Assembly (NCBI RefSeq): GCF_000327065.1
Contig: NC_019936.1
Span: 3,500,001 to 3,564,000 of the forward strand
DNA length: 64,000 bases
Direction of reading: 5' to 3'
Source of the DNA: Stutzerimonas stutzeri RCH2
GTDB taxonomy: Bacteria; Pseudomonadota; Gammaproteobacteria; Pseudomonadales; Pseudomonadaceae
Made by a program: the position numbers and the translations under genes. Every line of letters begins with the position of its first letter. Position 1 is the stretch's first letter. Shown here piece by piece: positions 28,810-37,359 of this stretch. The notes under the pieces were generated by a model, which saw nothing but the letters and a program-made list of their open reading frames with translations, had not been told where the DNA came from and did not search any database.

Positions 28810-29555
28810 GCGACCGCCACTTCGACGAACTCGCCACGCGCTTCGCCGAAAAAATCTACGGCGGTGCCAAAGGCGCGATCCGCCTCGCCGTGCTGCAGGC
28901 CGACCTGACGGAAATTCTGCCGCCGCGCCCGCTGCGTGTACTGGATATTGGTGCCGGCCTCGGCCATATGAGCCTCTGGCTCGCACAGCAGGGCCATGAT
29001 GTGACCCTGGCCGAGCCAGCCGAGCCGATGCTGGACGGCGCTCGCAAGCAGTTTGCCGCAGCCGGCCAGCAGGCCACCTTCATTCAGGCACCCTGGCAGG
29101 ACGTGGAAAACCACGTCGAGGGCCGTTTCGATCTGGTCATCTGCCATGCGGTGCTGGAATGGCTGGCCGAGCCCCAGGCGATCCTGCCAGTGCTGCATCG
29201 CCTGGTTGCCGAAGATGGCTGGCTGTCGCTGGCCTTCTACAACCGCGACGCGCTGATCTATCGCAACCTGCTCAAGGGTCACTTCAAGAAACTGCGCAGC
29301 CAGAGCTACGCCGGCGAGCGACAGAGCCTGACGCCGCAGCAGCCGCTCGACCCACGCGAACTGGCGGCGCAACTCGCACCGTACTGGCGGGTCGAATCAA
29401 GCAGTGGCGTGCGCGTATTCCATGACTACATGCCCGCCGATTTCCAGGCCCGCACCGAGCCGGCCGAGCTGATCGAGATGGAGCTGGCCTACCGCCGCCA
29501 TCCGACCTTCAGCGGCCTGGGGCGCTACCTGCACTGGCTGTGTCGGCCGCGCTGA
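28806..29555 (+). CDS. cmoM: tRNA 5-carboxymethoxyuridine methyltransferase CmoM
   Basis: 249 residues with a class I SAM-methyltransferase core: motif I VLDIGAGLGHMSLWLA (about 48-63), acidic motif II TLAEPAEPML, and a motif IV region FDLVICHAVLEWLAEP. C-terminal features such as FYNRDALIYRNLLKG and RRHPTFSGLGRYLHWLCRP match CmoM (formerly SmtA), which methylates cmo5U34 of certain tRNAs to mcmo5U. The ATG overlaps the preceding stop by four bases. Longer upstream frames run through the MazG-like gene and are spurious. Confidence 0.88.
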   Translation: MSDRHFDELATRFAEKIYGGAKGAIRLAVLQADLTEILPPRPLRVLDIGAGLGHMSLWLAQQGHDVTLAEPAEPMLDGARKQFAAAGQQATFIQAPWQDVENHVEGRFDLVICHAVLEWLAEPQAILPVLHRLVAEDGWLSLAFYNRDALIYRNLLKGHFKKLRSQSYAGERQSLTPQQPLDPRELAAQLAPYWRVESSSGVRVFHDYMPADFQARTEPAELIEMELAYRRHPTFSGLGRYLHWLCRPR

Positions 29556-29573
29556 GCCGACCGGGAGGTCTTC

Positions 29574-30185
29574 ATGTCGATCCGCGTATTTCTGCCGCTG
29601 CTCTGCCTGGGTCTGATGGCCTGCCAGAGCAAGAATCCCTACACCGAAGAGTCGGCGCCGATCCCACCGGCACCGCCAATCGAGAAAATCCAGTCGCCCA
29701 TCTACCCGGCCGCCCCACGCGACTTTTCCAGCTACCAGAGCTGGGGCTGGCGCACACCGCCCGCCGGCACCACGTCGATCAGCGGCGAAGAGCTGCAGGA
29801 GATGGTGGCCGGCGCGCTCGATCACCGCGGCTTGCGACCCGCATCCGGAGGCACCGGCAACGGCTCCGCAGACGTGCTGGTTTCAGCCGGCGCCAGCAAG
29901 GAGACGCGGGTGCGCCAGACCTACGATCACTATGGCCCGCAGGTCGGCGTCGGTCGCTATGGCGGCGGCTACGGCTCCGGTTATGGGGTTGGCACCAGCG
30001 TACCCATCGTGCGCAATTACGAGGAAGAGGTGGTTTCGGTGCGTATCGAGATGTTCGACGCAGCCTCGGGCCAGGCCGTCTGGAGCAACCGCGCCGAAGC
30101 GCGGATCAGTGGCAGTCGGGCCAAACAGCAGGATGCGCTGCGCCAGGCTGTGGAGCGCGCCCTCGAAGACTATCCGCCACGCTGA
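29574..30185 (+). CDS. DUF4136 lipoprotein (first of a tandem pair)
   Basis: 203 residues with a lipoprotein signal (LCLGLMAC, lipid-anchored Cys17) followed by a DUF4136 domain: DFSSYQSWGWRTPP, a helix with MVAGALDHRGLRPA, an interior glycine/tyrosine-rich insert (about 122-142, YGGGYGSGYG), and VVSVRIEMFDAASGQAVWSN. Function of the family is unknown; members are outer-membrane or periplasmic lipoproteins. GGGAGG precedes the ATG. It is followed 73 bp later by a paralogue of the same family, which suggests a local duplication. Confidence 0.8.
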   Translation: MSIRVFLPLLCLGLMACQSKNPYTEESAPIPPAPPIEKIQSPIYPAAPRDFSSYQSWGWRTPPAGTTSISGEELQEMVAGALDHRGLRPASGGTGNGSADVLVSAGASKETRVRQTYDHYGPQVGVGRYGGGYGSGYGVGTSVPIVRNYEEEVVSVRIEMFDAASGQAVWSNRAEARISGSRAKQQDALRQAVERALEDYPPR

Positions 30186-30258
30186 ATGCGGCAAGCAGGC
30201 GCAGAGCAAACACCGTCGCCAGGCCTAGACTGAGCAGACGCCACCCAGGAGAACGATC

Positions 30259-30816
30259 ATGTTGCGTCGCCTTTTGCTGATACCTCTCCTCTTCGCGCTC
30301 GCCGCCTGCCAGGGCCCGCAGGTGCAGCGCGATTTCGACCCGACGCGCGACTTCTCCGCCTATCGAGCCTGGACCTGGCAGGAACCGGCGCTGCAGTATC
30401 GGCCTGACGACCCGCGGATCAAAAGCGACCTGACCGAGCAGCGCATCCGCGGCGCGATCGCCGAACAGCTCGATCAGCAAGGCTTGCGGCCTGCCACGGC
30501 CGGCAAAGTGGCGGACATCAAGGTGCAGGCCTGGTACATCGTCGACCAGCGCACCCAGCAATACACCACCACCTCCGGCGCCTGGGGCAATCCCTGGTAC
30601 GGCTACTGGGGCGGGCCGATGTTTACCGATACCCGCACCATCGACTACCAGGTCGGCACGCTGCAGATCGATCTGTATGACGCTGGCGACGGCAAGCTGG
30701 TCTGGCGCGGCAGCGCCGAGCAGGTGTTGCGCAGCCGTCCCGGGACACCCGACGAACGCGCCGGCAACATCCGCGAGCTGGTGATGCGGGTACTGTCGCA
30801 GTATCCGCCGCGCTGA
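30259..30816 (+). CDS. DUF4136 lipoprotein (second of a tandem pair)
   Basis: 185 residues with lipobox LAAC (Cys16) and a DUF4136 domain: FDPTRDFSAYRAWTWQEPA, IRGAIAEQLDQQGLRPATAG, a short Trp/Gly-rich insert (WGNPWYGYWGG) and LQIDLYDAGDGKLVWRGSAE near the C-terminus. It shares the closing YPPR with its upstream paralogue, which supports duplication followed by divergence. AGGAGA lies before the ATG. Cell-envelope location is predicted; biochemical role unknown. Confidence 0.8.
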   Translation: MLRRLLLIPLLFALAACQGPQVQRDFDPTRDFSAYRAWTWQEPALQYRPDDPRIKSDLTEQRIRGAIAEQLDQQGLRPATAGKVADIKVQAWYIVDQRTQQYTTTSGAWGNPWYGYWGGPMFTDTRTIDYQVGTLQIDLYDAGDGKLVWRGSAEQVLRSRPGTPDERAGNIRELVMRVLSQYPPR

Positions 30817-30901
30817 GGTTTTCCTGACGAGTCCTTCATGGTGCTGGCGAGCCGCAGCCGTGCTCGCCATACTGTCGCGCCCCTGATTCTGGAGACCCGA
30901 C

Positions 30902-31351
30902 ATGCCTACCGTTGCCTGGTGGTTACTCACCCTGCCGTTCATTGCCGGCGCCCTGCTGCCGCTGCAGGCGGGCATCAACGGACAGGTGGCGCGCCAACTA
31001 GGCAATGTGATGGGTGCGGCGTTGCTCTCCTTCGCCGTGGGCACCCTGGCGCTGTTCGTCATCGTACTGGTCCAGCGTGACGTACCCGCCCTGCAGACGC
31101 TGAAGAGCCTGAACTGGTGGCACTGGTCTGGCGGTTTGCTCGGTGCATTCTTCATTGCCACGGCAGCATTCGCCGCGCCGCGCACCGGAGCGCTGCTGTT
31201 CATGGCGCTGCTACTGGCCGGTCAGCTGTTCGTCGCCCTGCTACTGGACCATTTCGGCTGGGCCGGCTTTCGCCAATCGAGCATCAGCCTGGGCAAGGTA
31301 GCCGGCCTGCTGCTGATCTTCGCCGGGGTCTGGCTGATCCAGCGCGGCTAG
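30902..31351 (+). CDS. DMT-superfamily small membrane protein (DUF606/YdcZ)
   Basis: 149 residues with about five membrane helices. It starts MPTVAWWLLTLPFIAGALLP and carries the family-like LQAGINGQVARQLGN and GALLFMALLLAGQL segments, closing with LLIFAGVWLIQRG. DUF606 proteins are half-size or full-size drug/metabolite transporter relatives with unknown substrates. It is probably monocistronic: 85 bp separate it from the DUF4136 gene, and the next gene is convergent after 17 bp. The function is uncertain. Confidence 0.8.
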   Translation: MPTVAWWLLTLPFIAGALLPLQAGINGQVARQLGNVMGAALLSFAVGTLALFVIVLVQRDVPALQTLKSLNWWHWSGGLLGAFFIATAAFAAPRTGALLFMALLLAGQLFVALLLDHFGWAGFRQSSISLGKVAGLLLIFAGVWLIQRG

Positions 31352-31368
31352 CAGGCAGGCGCAGGCGC

Positions 31369-32304
31369 TCACTCGTGCTCGAAGGCGTAGAACAGGTTGG
31401 GCTCGCTGACCAGATAGAGATTGCCCTGCCCATCGAAGGTCATCCCTTCGGCCTGCGGCACGCTGCGTTCGAGCCCGGCAAAACCGCTCCAAAGCGAGCG
31501 GAAGCTGACCAGCTCGCCTTCTGCATCGAGCTCCAGCATCATCTTCGCCTCGTCGCTGAGCAGCACCAGGTGACCGGTCTGCTCATCGAAATGCACCGAC
31601 GACAGATCAGTGGCCATGTCCAGCTTCTCGATCCAGGCCTCGCGGTCGATGATCTTGATATCCATGTCACCTGCCAAGCTGCGCTTGATGCCCTGGATTT
31701 CGTAGAGCTTGCGCGGTGAATGCTCCTTGACCACAAACAGACGATCGCCCGCTCGGTCGTAACCGACGCCTTCGAAACCGGAGTTCTCCGCATCGCCAAG
31801 GGCCAGGGTGATGGAGCGCCCGTCCGCACGCAGCAACGGCCCGGCAACCCTGGGGACTGCCAGGACAACCAATGACTGCTGACGCTCTTCGGTTACCACC
31901 AACAGGTCGTCGCCGAGATAGGTAATTCCCTCGACATCCTCGAACCCCTGCAACGGATAGCGCGCGATAAAGCTGCCATCACGCCCCAGAGCGAGCAGCT
32001 CCTCAGGATTGTTGACCACCGCCCACAGATGATCGCGGCGCTCGTCATAGGTCAGCCCGGAAAGGTTGTTGTCCACCGTCGCCACCGGCAGCGCATCGAT
32101 CTTTACCTGATATTCCGGTAGCCAGAGGCTGCGCCGTTCCCAGCTGGCTTCATGCCAGGTGGTTTTCAATGTGTAGAACAAGCGCTCATCGAGGTGAACG
32201 GTGGTGGCGGCGTAGAGCAGCGCGAAAAGCGCGCAGCCGTACCACCAGGTCGGGCGCTGCGCCGCAACTCGTCCCAGCTGCGCTCTGGCAAGGGCTCGCA
32301 TCAT
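31369..32304 (-). CDS. SdiA-regulated domain protein, membrane anchored
   Basis: 311 residues: an N-terminal hydrophobic segment (about 19-34, WWYGCALFALLYAATTV) anchoring a periplasmic beta-propeller-like domain of the SdiA-regulated/YjiK family (PF06977), recognised from VDNNLSGLTYDERRDHLWAV, EDVEGITYLGDDLLVVTEER, GFEGVGYDRAGDRLFVVKE and EGMTFDGQGNLYLVSEPNL (each under 21 residues). These domains resemble phytase or esterase propellers; no activity is established. The ATG pair at 32304/32301 is the likely start. It is convergent with the DMT-type gene. Confidence 0.8.
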   Translation of the reverse strand: MMRALARAQLGRVAAQRPTWWYGCALFALLYAATTVHLDERLFYTLKTTWHEASWERRSLWLPEYQVKIDALPVATVDNNLSGLTYDERRDHLWAVVNNPEELLALGRDGSFIARYPLQGFEDVEGITYLGDDLLVVTEERQQSLVVLAVPRVAGPLLRADGRSITLALGDAENSGFEGVGYDRAGDRLFVVKEHSPRKLYEIQGIKRSLAGDMDIKIIDREAWIEKLDMATDLSSVHFDEQTGHLVLLSDEAKMMLELDAEGELVSFRSLWSGFAGLERSVPQAEGMTFDGQGNLYLVSEPNLFYAFEHE

Positions 32305-32533
32305 GGTGTTCTCGTTCAGGGGATCGTGGGCAGGTTGCCTGGGTCGTGTTGCAGCCGCATGAAGGCGGGTGCAACAAGCCCAGCGCCGATCCATACAGCG
32401 ACACTACGACCGCGATTCTTCCCCACCGGTTCCAGCACGGCAGCGGCGATCCGGAACTCTCGGGCGTGCCAGACAGCCCAATACGCAGGGCTGTGCTTGC
32501 GCACGGCAATCGAACGTTTCAGGAGAGCGATAC

Positions 32534-32827
32534 ATGCGGGTAGAAGGATTCTTCGAATGGTTGGGACAGGCGCTTGGCTCGGTCATACGCTTCATCGTCG
32601 AGGCGCTGGGCGATTTCTTTGGTCTGTTTGCCCGAGCCGGACACAACTTCCTCGAGGGGCTCGCGCGCACGCTGGGCATGGACCGTTCGCTGATCAGCCT
32701 GGTGGCATTGGCGATCGGCCTGTTGTTGCTGGTCGCCGCGGTACGCGCGTTCTTTCGCGGCTCGATCATCGGCGGGCTGGTCTGGCTGTTTCTCGGCCTG
32801 TGGTTGCTGAGCTGGCTGATCCATTGA
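32534..32827 (+). CDS. Small two-helix membrane protein, unknown function
   Basis: 97 residues, starting MRVEGFFEWLGQALGSVIRF. An amphipathic N-terminal region is followed by two membrane helices (about 56-72 and 77-95) separated by FFRGSI. I do not recognise the family. AGGAGA seven bases before the ATG supports a real gene, and an upstream open extension to 32369 lacks such a site. Neighbours give no clear clue. Confidence 0.65.
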   Translation: MRVEGFFEWLGQALGSVIRFIVEALGDFFGLFARAGHNFLEGLARTLGMDRSLISLVALAIGLLLLVAAVRAFFRGSIIGGLVWLFLGLWLLSWLIH

Positions 32828-32935
32828 GTCCCGGCCGCAGTCGTTGAGTGCTACCGCCCCGGTTTGCCAGCAGGCCCGGCTTTTCCTCTTTTTTCGATGC
32901 GACGTATAGTGCCGGGCCGTCCCGGAAGGCCCGAA

Positions 32936-34309
32936 ATGTCCAGCATGCTTGCCGCCTGGCGCGATGCGCCCACCCACAGCAAGGTGTGGGCGCTGGCAGC
33001 GCCGATGATCCTCTCGAATCTATCCGTTCCGCTGGTAGCGCTGGTGGACAGCAGCGTGATCGGCCATCTGCCGCACGCCCATCAGCTGGGCGCGGTAGCA
33101 GTCGGCGGCAGTCTCTACACGCTGCTGGTATGGGTGATGGGCTTCCTGCGCATGGGCACAACGGGCTTCGCCGCCCAGGCTGCAGGCCGCAATGATGGCG
33201 GCGCGCTGCGCCAGATTCTGCTGCAGGGGCTGTTGCTGGCGCTGGGTTTCGCGCTGTTGCTGGGCGCAATCGGCGTACCACTGAAAGGCGCGGCCTTGCA
33301 GCTCATGCAGCCGTCTGCCGAACTGGACGAACTCACCCGCGACTATTTCCACACACGCCTGTTCGGCCTGCCCGCGGCACTGGCCAGCTATGCGCTGATC
33401 GGCTGGTTCCTCGGCACCCAGAATGCTCGCGCACCACTGGCCATTCTGCTGACCACGAACCTCATCAACGTGGTGCTGGATCTGTGGTTCGTGCTCGGCC
33501 TCGACTGGGGAGTGGCCGGCGCCGCCCGCGCCTCGGTAATCGCCGAGTGGAGCGGCGCGCTGCTGGGCCTGGCCCTCACCCGCAAGGCCCTGGCCCGCTA
33601 CCCCGGCCGACTCGATACTCGCGCGCTGCGCCGCTGGCTGAGCTGGCGGCCGCTGATGGCGGTCAACCGCGACATCTTCCTGCGCTCCCTGGCGCTGCAA
33701 CTGGTGTTTCTCCTGGTGACGGTACAGGGCACGCGCCTAGGCGATGCGACGGTCGCCGCCAACGCGCTGCTGCTCAACGGCCTACTGCTGACCGCGCACG
33801 CCCTCGATGGATTGGCGCATGCCGTGGAAGCCTTGGCCGGGCATGCCATCGGTGCCCGCAACCGCGACGCGCTGCAGCGAGTGATGGTGGTCGCCGGGGG
33901 CTGGTCATTGCTGGCCAGTGTCGCCTTCGGCCTGTTCTTCCTGCTTGGCGGCCAGCTGTTCATCCAGCTGCAGACCGACATTCCCGAGGTACGCCAGACC
34001 GCGCTGACCTACCTGCCCTATCTGGCGGCATTGCCGCTGATCGCGGTCTGGAGCTATCTGCTTGACGGGCTGTTCATCGGCGCCACCCGCGCGCGGGAAA
34101 TGCGCAACAGCATGCTCCTGGCGGTAGGTCTGACGCTGCCGCTGGGCTGGCTACTGCAGGGGCTTGGCAATCACGGCTTGTGGCTGGCATTTCTGAGCTT
34201 CATGCTGATGCGCGGCGTCTGCCTGGGTGTGCTCGCTCAGCGCCTGCAGCGCCGCGGAGCCTGGTTTACCATGGGCGCGCCAAGCACCACACACTCCGAG
34301 GGACACTGA
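32936..34309 (+). CDS. MATE family efflux transporter (DinF-like)
   Basis: 457 residues with twelve predicted helices in two halves. N-terminal signatures WALAAPMILSNLSVPLVALV and DSSVIGHL, the central GLDWGVAGAARASVIAEW and later NGLLLTAHALDGLAHAVEAL are typical of the DinF branch of MATE exporters, which expel cationic compounds in exchange for Na+ or H+. Start at 32936 follows GGAAGG; an in-frame extension to 32864 is less likely. The next gene begins 3 bp after its stop, so the two are probably co-transcribed. Substrate unknown. Confidence 0.88.
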   Translation: MSSMLAAWRDAPTHSKVWALAAPMILSNLSVPLVALVDSSVIGHLPHAHQLGAVAVGGSLYTLLVWVMGFLRMGTTGFAAQAAGRNDGGALRQILLQGLLLALGFALLLGAIGVPLKGAALQLMQPSAELDELTRDYFHTRLFGLPAALASYALIGWFLGTQNARAPLAILLTTNLINVVLDLWFVLGLDWGVAGAARASVIAEWSGALLGLALTRKALARYPGRLDTRALRRWLSWRPLMAVNRDIFLRSLALQLVFLLVTVQGTRLGDATVAANALLLNGLLLTAHALDGLAHAVEALAGHAIGARNRDALQRVMVVAGGWSLLASVAFGLFFLLGGQLFIQLQTDIPEVRQTALTYLPYLAALPLIAVWSYLLDGLFIGATRAREMRNSMLLAVGLTLPLGWLLQGLGNHGLWLAFLSFMLMRGVCLGVLAQRLQRRGAWFTMGAPSTTHSEGH

Positions 34310-34311
34310 AC

Positions 34312-34770
34312 ATGGCGTACGCCATCGCCGCCTATCTGCATTTTCTGGCGATATTCCTGCTCTTTGCCCTGTTGCTGCTGGAGCACCAGCTGTTCCGTCA
34401 GCCGCTGACGCTGGAGCGCGCGCGCAGCCTGTTTCGCATCGACATCGCCTTCGGCATCACCGCGGCGGCGGTACTGGCCAGCGGAGCCACCCGGGCAATC
34501 CTCTATGGCAAAGGCCTGGACCATTACCTGAAGAACAGCCTGTTCCACGCCAAGGTCGGCCTGTTCGTGGTAGTCGCGGTACTGTCCATCTATCCCACCC
34601 TGACCTTCCTGCGCTGGCGCCCGGCCTTGTCCGCAGGCCAGACACCGATCATGTCGAACAGCAGCGCCAGGTGGGTCAAGCTGACCATTCGCCTGGAGCT
34701 GCTACTGCTCTTACTGATCCCGTTGCTGGCCGCGCTGATGGCGCGCGGCTTTGGCGTCATGCCCGGCTGA
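34312..34770 (+). CDS. DUF2214 family membrane protein
   Basis: 152 residues with four membrane helices (about 5-24, 42-60, 81-100 and 127-147). The pattern AAYLHFLAIFLLFALLLLEH, DIAFGITAAAVLASG and FHAKVGLFVVVAVLSIYPTL matches DUF2214 (PF09980), a small inner-membrane family of unknown role. The conserved His in YLHF and the Lys after FHAK are notable polar membrane residues. It follows the MATE gene closely and is convergent with speA; a hairpin overlaps its stop. Confidence 0.8.
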   Translation: MAYAIAAYLHFLAIFLLFALLLLEHQLFRQPLTLERARSLFRIDIAFGITAAAVLASGATRAILYGKGLDHYLKNSLFHAKVGLFVVVAVLSIYPTLTFLRWRPALSAGQTPIMSNSSARWVKLTIRLELLLLLLIPLLAALMARGFGVMPG

Positions 34771-34778
34771 CGCCGGGC
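34761..34778. terminator. Hairpin between DUF2214 gene and speA
   Basis: A 7-bp perfect stem GCCCGGC / GCCGGGC with a 4-base loop that includes the DUF2214 stop codon. It stands between convergent genes and may end both transcripts, but it lacks a U-run. Confidence 0.4.
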
Positions 34779-34785
34779 TGGTCGA

Positions 34786-36699
34786 TTAGGGCGTCAGATA
34801 GGAAGAGCGCGTCAGCCCCAAACGCAAAGCATCGATGTACTGGGTGCGCTCCTTGGCGCTCAGCTTGGCGCTGGCAACCTTGTCGCGGTAGTAGGTCATC
34901 AGCTCCTCGGGCGACAGGTGCACATAGCGCAGCATGTCCTCGATGGTGTCGTGGGTCTCGATGCCGGCGTGGTAGTAGCTGCCGTCCTCACGCTGATAGA
35001 CGTTCACCGAGTCGGTATCGCCGAACAGGTTGTGCATGTCGCCAAGAATTTCCTGGTAAGCGCCCACCAGGAACACGCCGAGGAAGTACTCTTCGCCAGG
35101 CGCGACCTCATGCACCGGCATGCTGCTTTCGATGCTCTGCTCGTCGACGTAGTGCTTGATCTTGCCGTCCGAATCGCAGGTCAGGTCCTGCAGCACCGCG
35201 CGCCGCACCGGCTCCTCGCTCAGCCGCTGCAGCGGTACGATCGGCAGGATCTGGTCGATCGCCCAGGTGTCCGGCAGACTCTGGAACACCGAGAAATTGC
35301 AGATGTACTTGTCCGCCAGCTTGTCGTTGAGCTCGTCGAGCACTGCCCGATGGGAACGCTGACGAGCCTTGAGCTGGTTATACAGGCGACGGCAGATGGC
35401 GAAGTAGCTCTGCTCGGCCAGCGCCTTCTGCGCCAGGGTCAGCTTGCCGGACGCGTACTGCGCGCTGGACTCGCTCATGTAGTGGGTGGCGCGCCAGTAG
35501 GTTTCGGTGACCATTTCCGGGTCGGTCGGTCCGAGCAGATCGGCCAGCGACTGCACGATCTCCGGCAGTTCGTCGTAGTTTTCGATCACCGGCAGCTCGT
35601 CGTTGTGCCGCTCGACATCAGTGACCTGCATGACCAGCACCGCATGATGCGCGGTCATCGCCCGTCCGCTTTCGGAGAAGATGTTCGGGTGCGGCAGGCC
35701 CTGTGCCTCGCAGAACTCCTTGAGCATGCCGACCACGGTACCGGCGTATTCGTCGATGTCGTAGTTGATCGAGCTAGCATTGCGCGAGTGGGTACCGTCG
35801 TAATCGACGCCCAGACCGCCGCCAACATCAATGTAATCCACCGGCAGGTTCAGCGCGCGCAGCTCTGCGTAGTAACGGATCGCCTCACGGAAGCCCTGAC
35901 GGTAGTCGGCCAGATTGGCGATCTGCGAACCCATGTGGAAGTGCAGCAAGCGGATGCCCTGATCCATTTCCGCCGCACGAAAGCGTTCGATCACCGAGAG
36001 CAGCTGCGCCGCAGACAAGCCGAACTTCGACCGCTCGCCACCGGTGTCGGCCCACTTGGACGATGCCAGCGACGACAGGCGCACACGCAGACCGACCTGC
36101 GGCGTCAGCTTGAGCTCGTTGGCCTCCTCGATCACCAGTCCGACCTCCGACTCCTTCTCGATGACGATGAATACCTTGTGTCCGAGCTTCTGGCCCATCA
36201 GTGCCAGGCGGATGAACTCGCGGTCCTTGTAGCCGTTACAGACGATGGTGCCGCCCTTGGGGGCGAGCGCCAGCACGGCCATCAGCTCGGGCTTGGAGCC
36301 CGCCTCCAGGCCGATGGAAACGTTCTGCGTGGCGATGATGTTTTCCACCACCGCTTCCTGCTGGTTGACCTTGATCGGGTAAAGCGCGGTGTACTTACCT
36401 GCGTATTCCATGCGCTCGATGTTGGCATCGAAGGCACCGGTCAGACGCCGCACGCGGTCCTGCAGAATGCCGGGGAAACGCACCAGCAACGGCAGCGACA
36501 GCCCCGCTTCTCGCAGCTGCTCGATCAGGCCGTTGAACTCGATCGGCTCGCCGCTCGGTCCTTGCGGGCGTACCTCGACATTGCCCTCGTCGCTGATCGC
36601 GAAATACCCTGCGCCCCAGTGGCGAATGCCGTAGATACTGCGGCTGTCGGCAGCGGTCCACTGGCTACCGTCGTCTTTACGTGTACGTCGTACAGGCAT
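34786..36699 (-). CDS. speA: Biosynthetic arginine decarboxylase SpeA
   Basis: 637 residues, the usual SpeA length. Features include the PLP lysine in YPIKVNQQ (about 108), [13 protein letters not shown] and [17 protein letters not shown] for cofactor and substrate binding, and a C-terminal [20 protein letters not shown]. It converts arginine to agmatine, the first step of the agmatine route to putrescine. GGGAGG stands five bases before the ATG. Together with speC at 18 kb it gives two entries to putrescine. The SUI1/YciH gene lies upstream on the same strand, as in P. aeruginosa. Confidence 0.94.
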   Translation of the reverse strand: MPVRRTRKDDGSQWTAADSRSIYGIRHWGAGYFAISDEGNVEVRPQGPSGEPIEFNGLIEQLREAGLSLPLLVRFPGILQDRVRRLTGAFDANIERMEYAGKYTALYPIKVNQQEAVVENIIATQNVSIGLEAGSKPELMAVLALAPKGGTIVCNGYKDREFIRLALMGQKLGHKVFIVIEKESEVGLVIEEANELKLTPQVGLRVRLSSLASSKWADTGGERSKFGLSAAQLLSVIERFRAAEMDQGIRLLHFHMGSQIANLADYRQGFREAIRYYAELRALNLPVDYIDVGGGLGVDYDGTHSRNASSINYDIDEYAGTVVGMLKEFCEAQGLPHPNIFSESGRAMTAHHAVLVMQVTDVERHNDELPVIENYDELPEIVQSLADLLGPTDPEMVTETYWRATHYMSESSAQYASGKLTLAQKALAEQSYFAICRRLYNQLKARQRSHRAVLDELNDKLADKYICNFSVFQSLPDTWAIDQILPIVPLQRLSEEPVRRAVLQDLTCDSDGKIKHYVDEQSIESSMPVHEVAPGEEYFLGVFLVGAYQEILGDMHNLFGDTDSVNVYQREDGSYYHAGIETHDTIEDMLRYVHLSPEELMTYYRDKVASAKLSAKERTQYIDALRLGLTRSSYLTP

Positions 36700-36821
36700 C
36701 GAGGCCTCCCGGAAGAAATTGACTATTTCGCAGCGAGCAGAGGCTCCCGGCGAAGGCTATGCGGCTTCGACAGCCGATATGCAGAAAATGGTGAAAATTG
36801 GCGGAGGTGTCACATGGGCGC

Positions 36822-37193
36822 TCAGCCACCGGACTTCTTGGCCTTGAAGCCACGTTTGCTCAGCTCGTCGATCAGCAGCTGAACGTGATCGCCCTGGATC
36901 TCGATGACGTCGTCCTTCAGCGCGCCGCCCGTGCCGCAGCGGCGTTTCAGCGCGCTGGCGAGCTCCTTGAGCTCGGTCTCGGGCAAGGGAACGCCACTGA
37001 TGGTTGTCACCGTCTTGCCGCCCCGCCCCTTGCTCTCGCGGCGCACCCGCGCAATGCCATCGCCTTCGGGCAAAACGCTCTGTTTGCAGATGCAACTACC
37101 CAACGGTTGACTGCACTCAGGACAATGCCGACCGGCATCGGTGGAATAGACCAGACCGCTCAGGCCGGCCAGGGAAGTGGTTTTCTTCGCCAC
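36822..37193 (-). CDS. SUI1/YciH family translation-initiation-like factor
   Basis: 123 residues: an N-terminal zinc-ribbon-like segment with CPECSQPLGSCIC and a SUI1/eIF1 domain (about 45-120) with GGKTVTTISGVPL, LKRRCGTGGALKDDVIEIQG and LIDELSKRGFKAKKSGG. Bacterial YciH proteins influence initiation fidelity on ribosomes, though the exact role is not settled. The frame reads through earlier codons, but GTG at 37193 with GAGGTTTG upstream gives the family N-terminus (MAKKTTSL). A 122-bp gap separates it from speA. Confidence 0.85.
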   Translation of the reverse strand: MAKKTTSLAGLSGLVYSTDAGRHCPECSQPLGSCICKQSVLPEGDGIARVRRESKGRGGKTVTTISGVPLPETELKELASALKRRCGTGGALKDDVIEIQGDHVQLLIDELSKRGFKAKKSGG

Positions 37194-37336
37194 ACAAACC
37201 TCACTCGCCAATCTGGCTCTGCCTGGCAGAGCCGAAGTGCCGGCTAATTTACCAGCAATGCGAGTTGGTAGCAGAACAGAGTCCGGGCGACGCATATGAA
37301 ACCCGGACTGCTCGTGAAACCGGAGTACCGCGAAGG

Positions 37337-37359
37337 GCCGATCAGCTCTTCTGATCGGC
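37337..37359. terminator. Hairpin at thiO stop codon
   Basis: A 9-bp perfect stem GCCGATCAG / CTGATCGGC with loop CTCTT covers the last codons and stop of thiO. No U-run follows, so termination is plausible but not certain. Confidence 0.4.

Noticed and set aside
32316..32504. Minus-strand open frame of 62 codons in the gap before the SdiA-regulated gene
   Set aside because: It starts with GTG without a ribosome site and has no recognisable domain. The residue pattern looks partly protein-like, so it is not impossible, but support is too thin.
34918..36882. 654-codon plus-strand open frame
   Set aside because: Lies antisense to speA; long antisense frames are common in GC-rich DNA and its translation resembles no protein.
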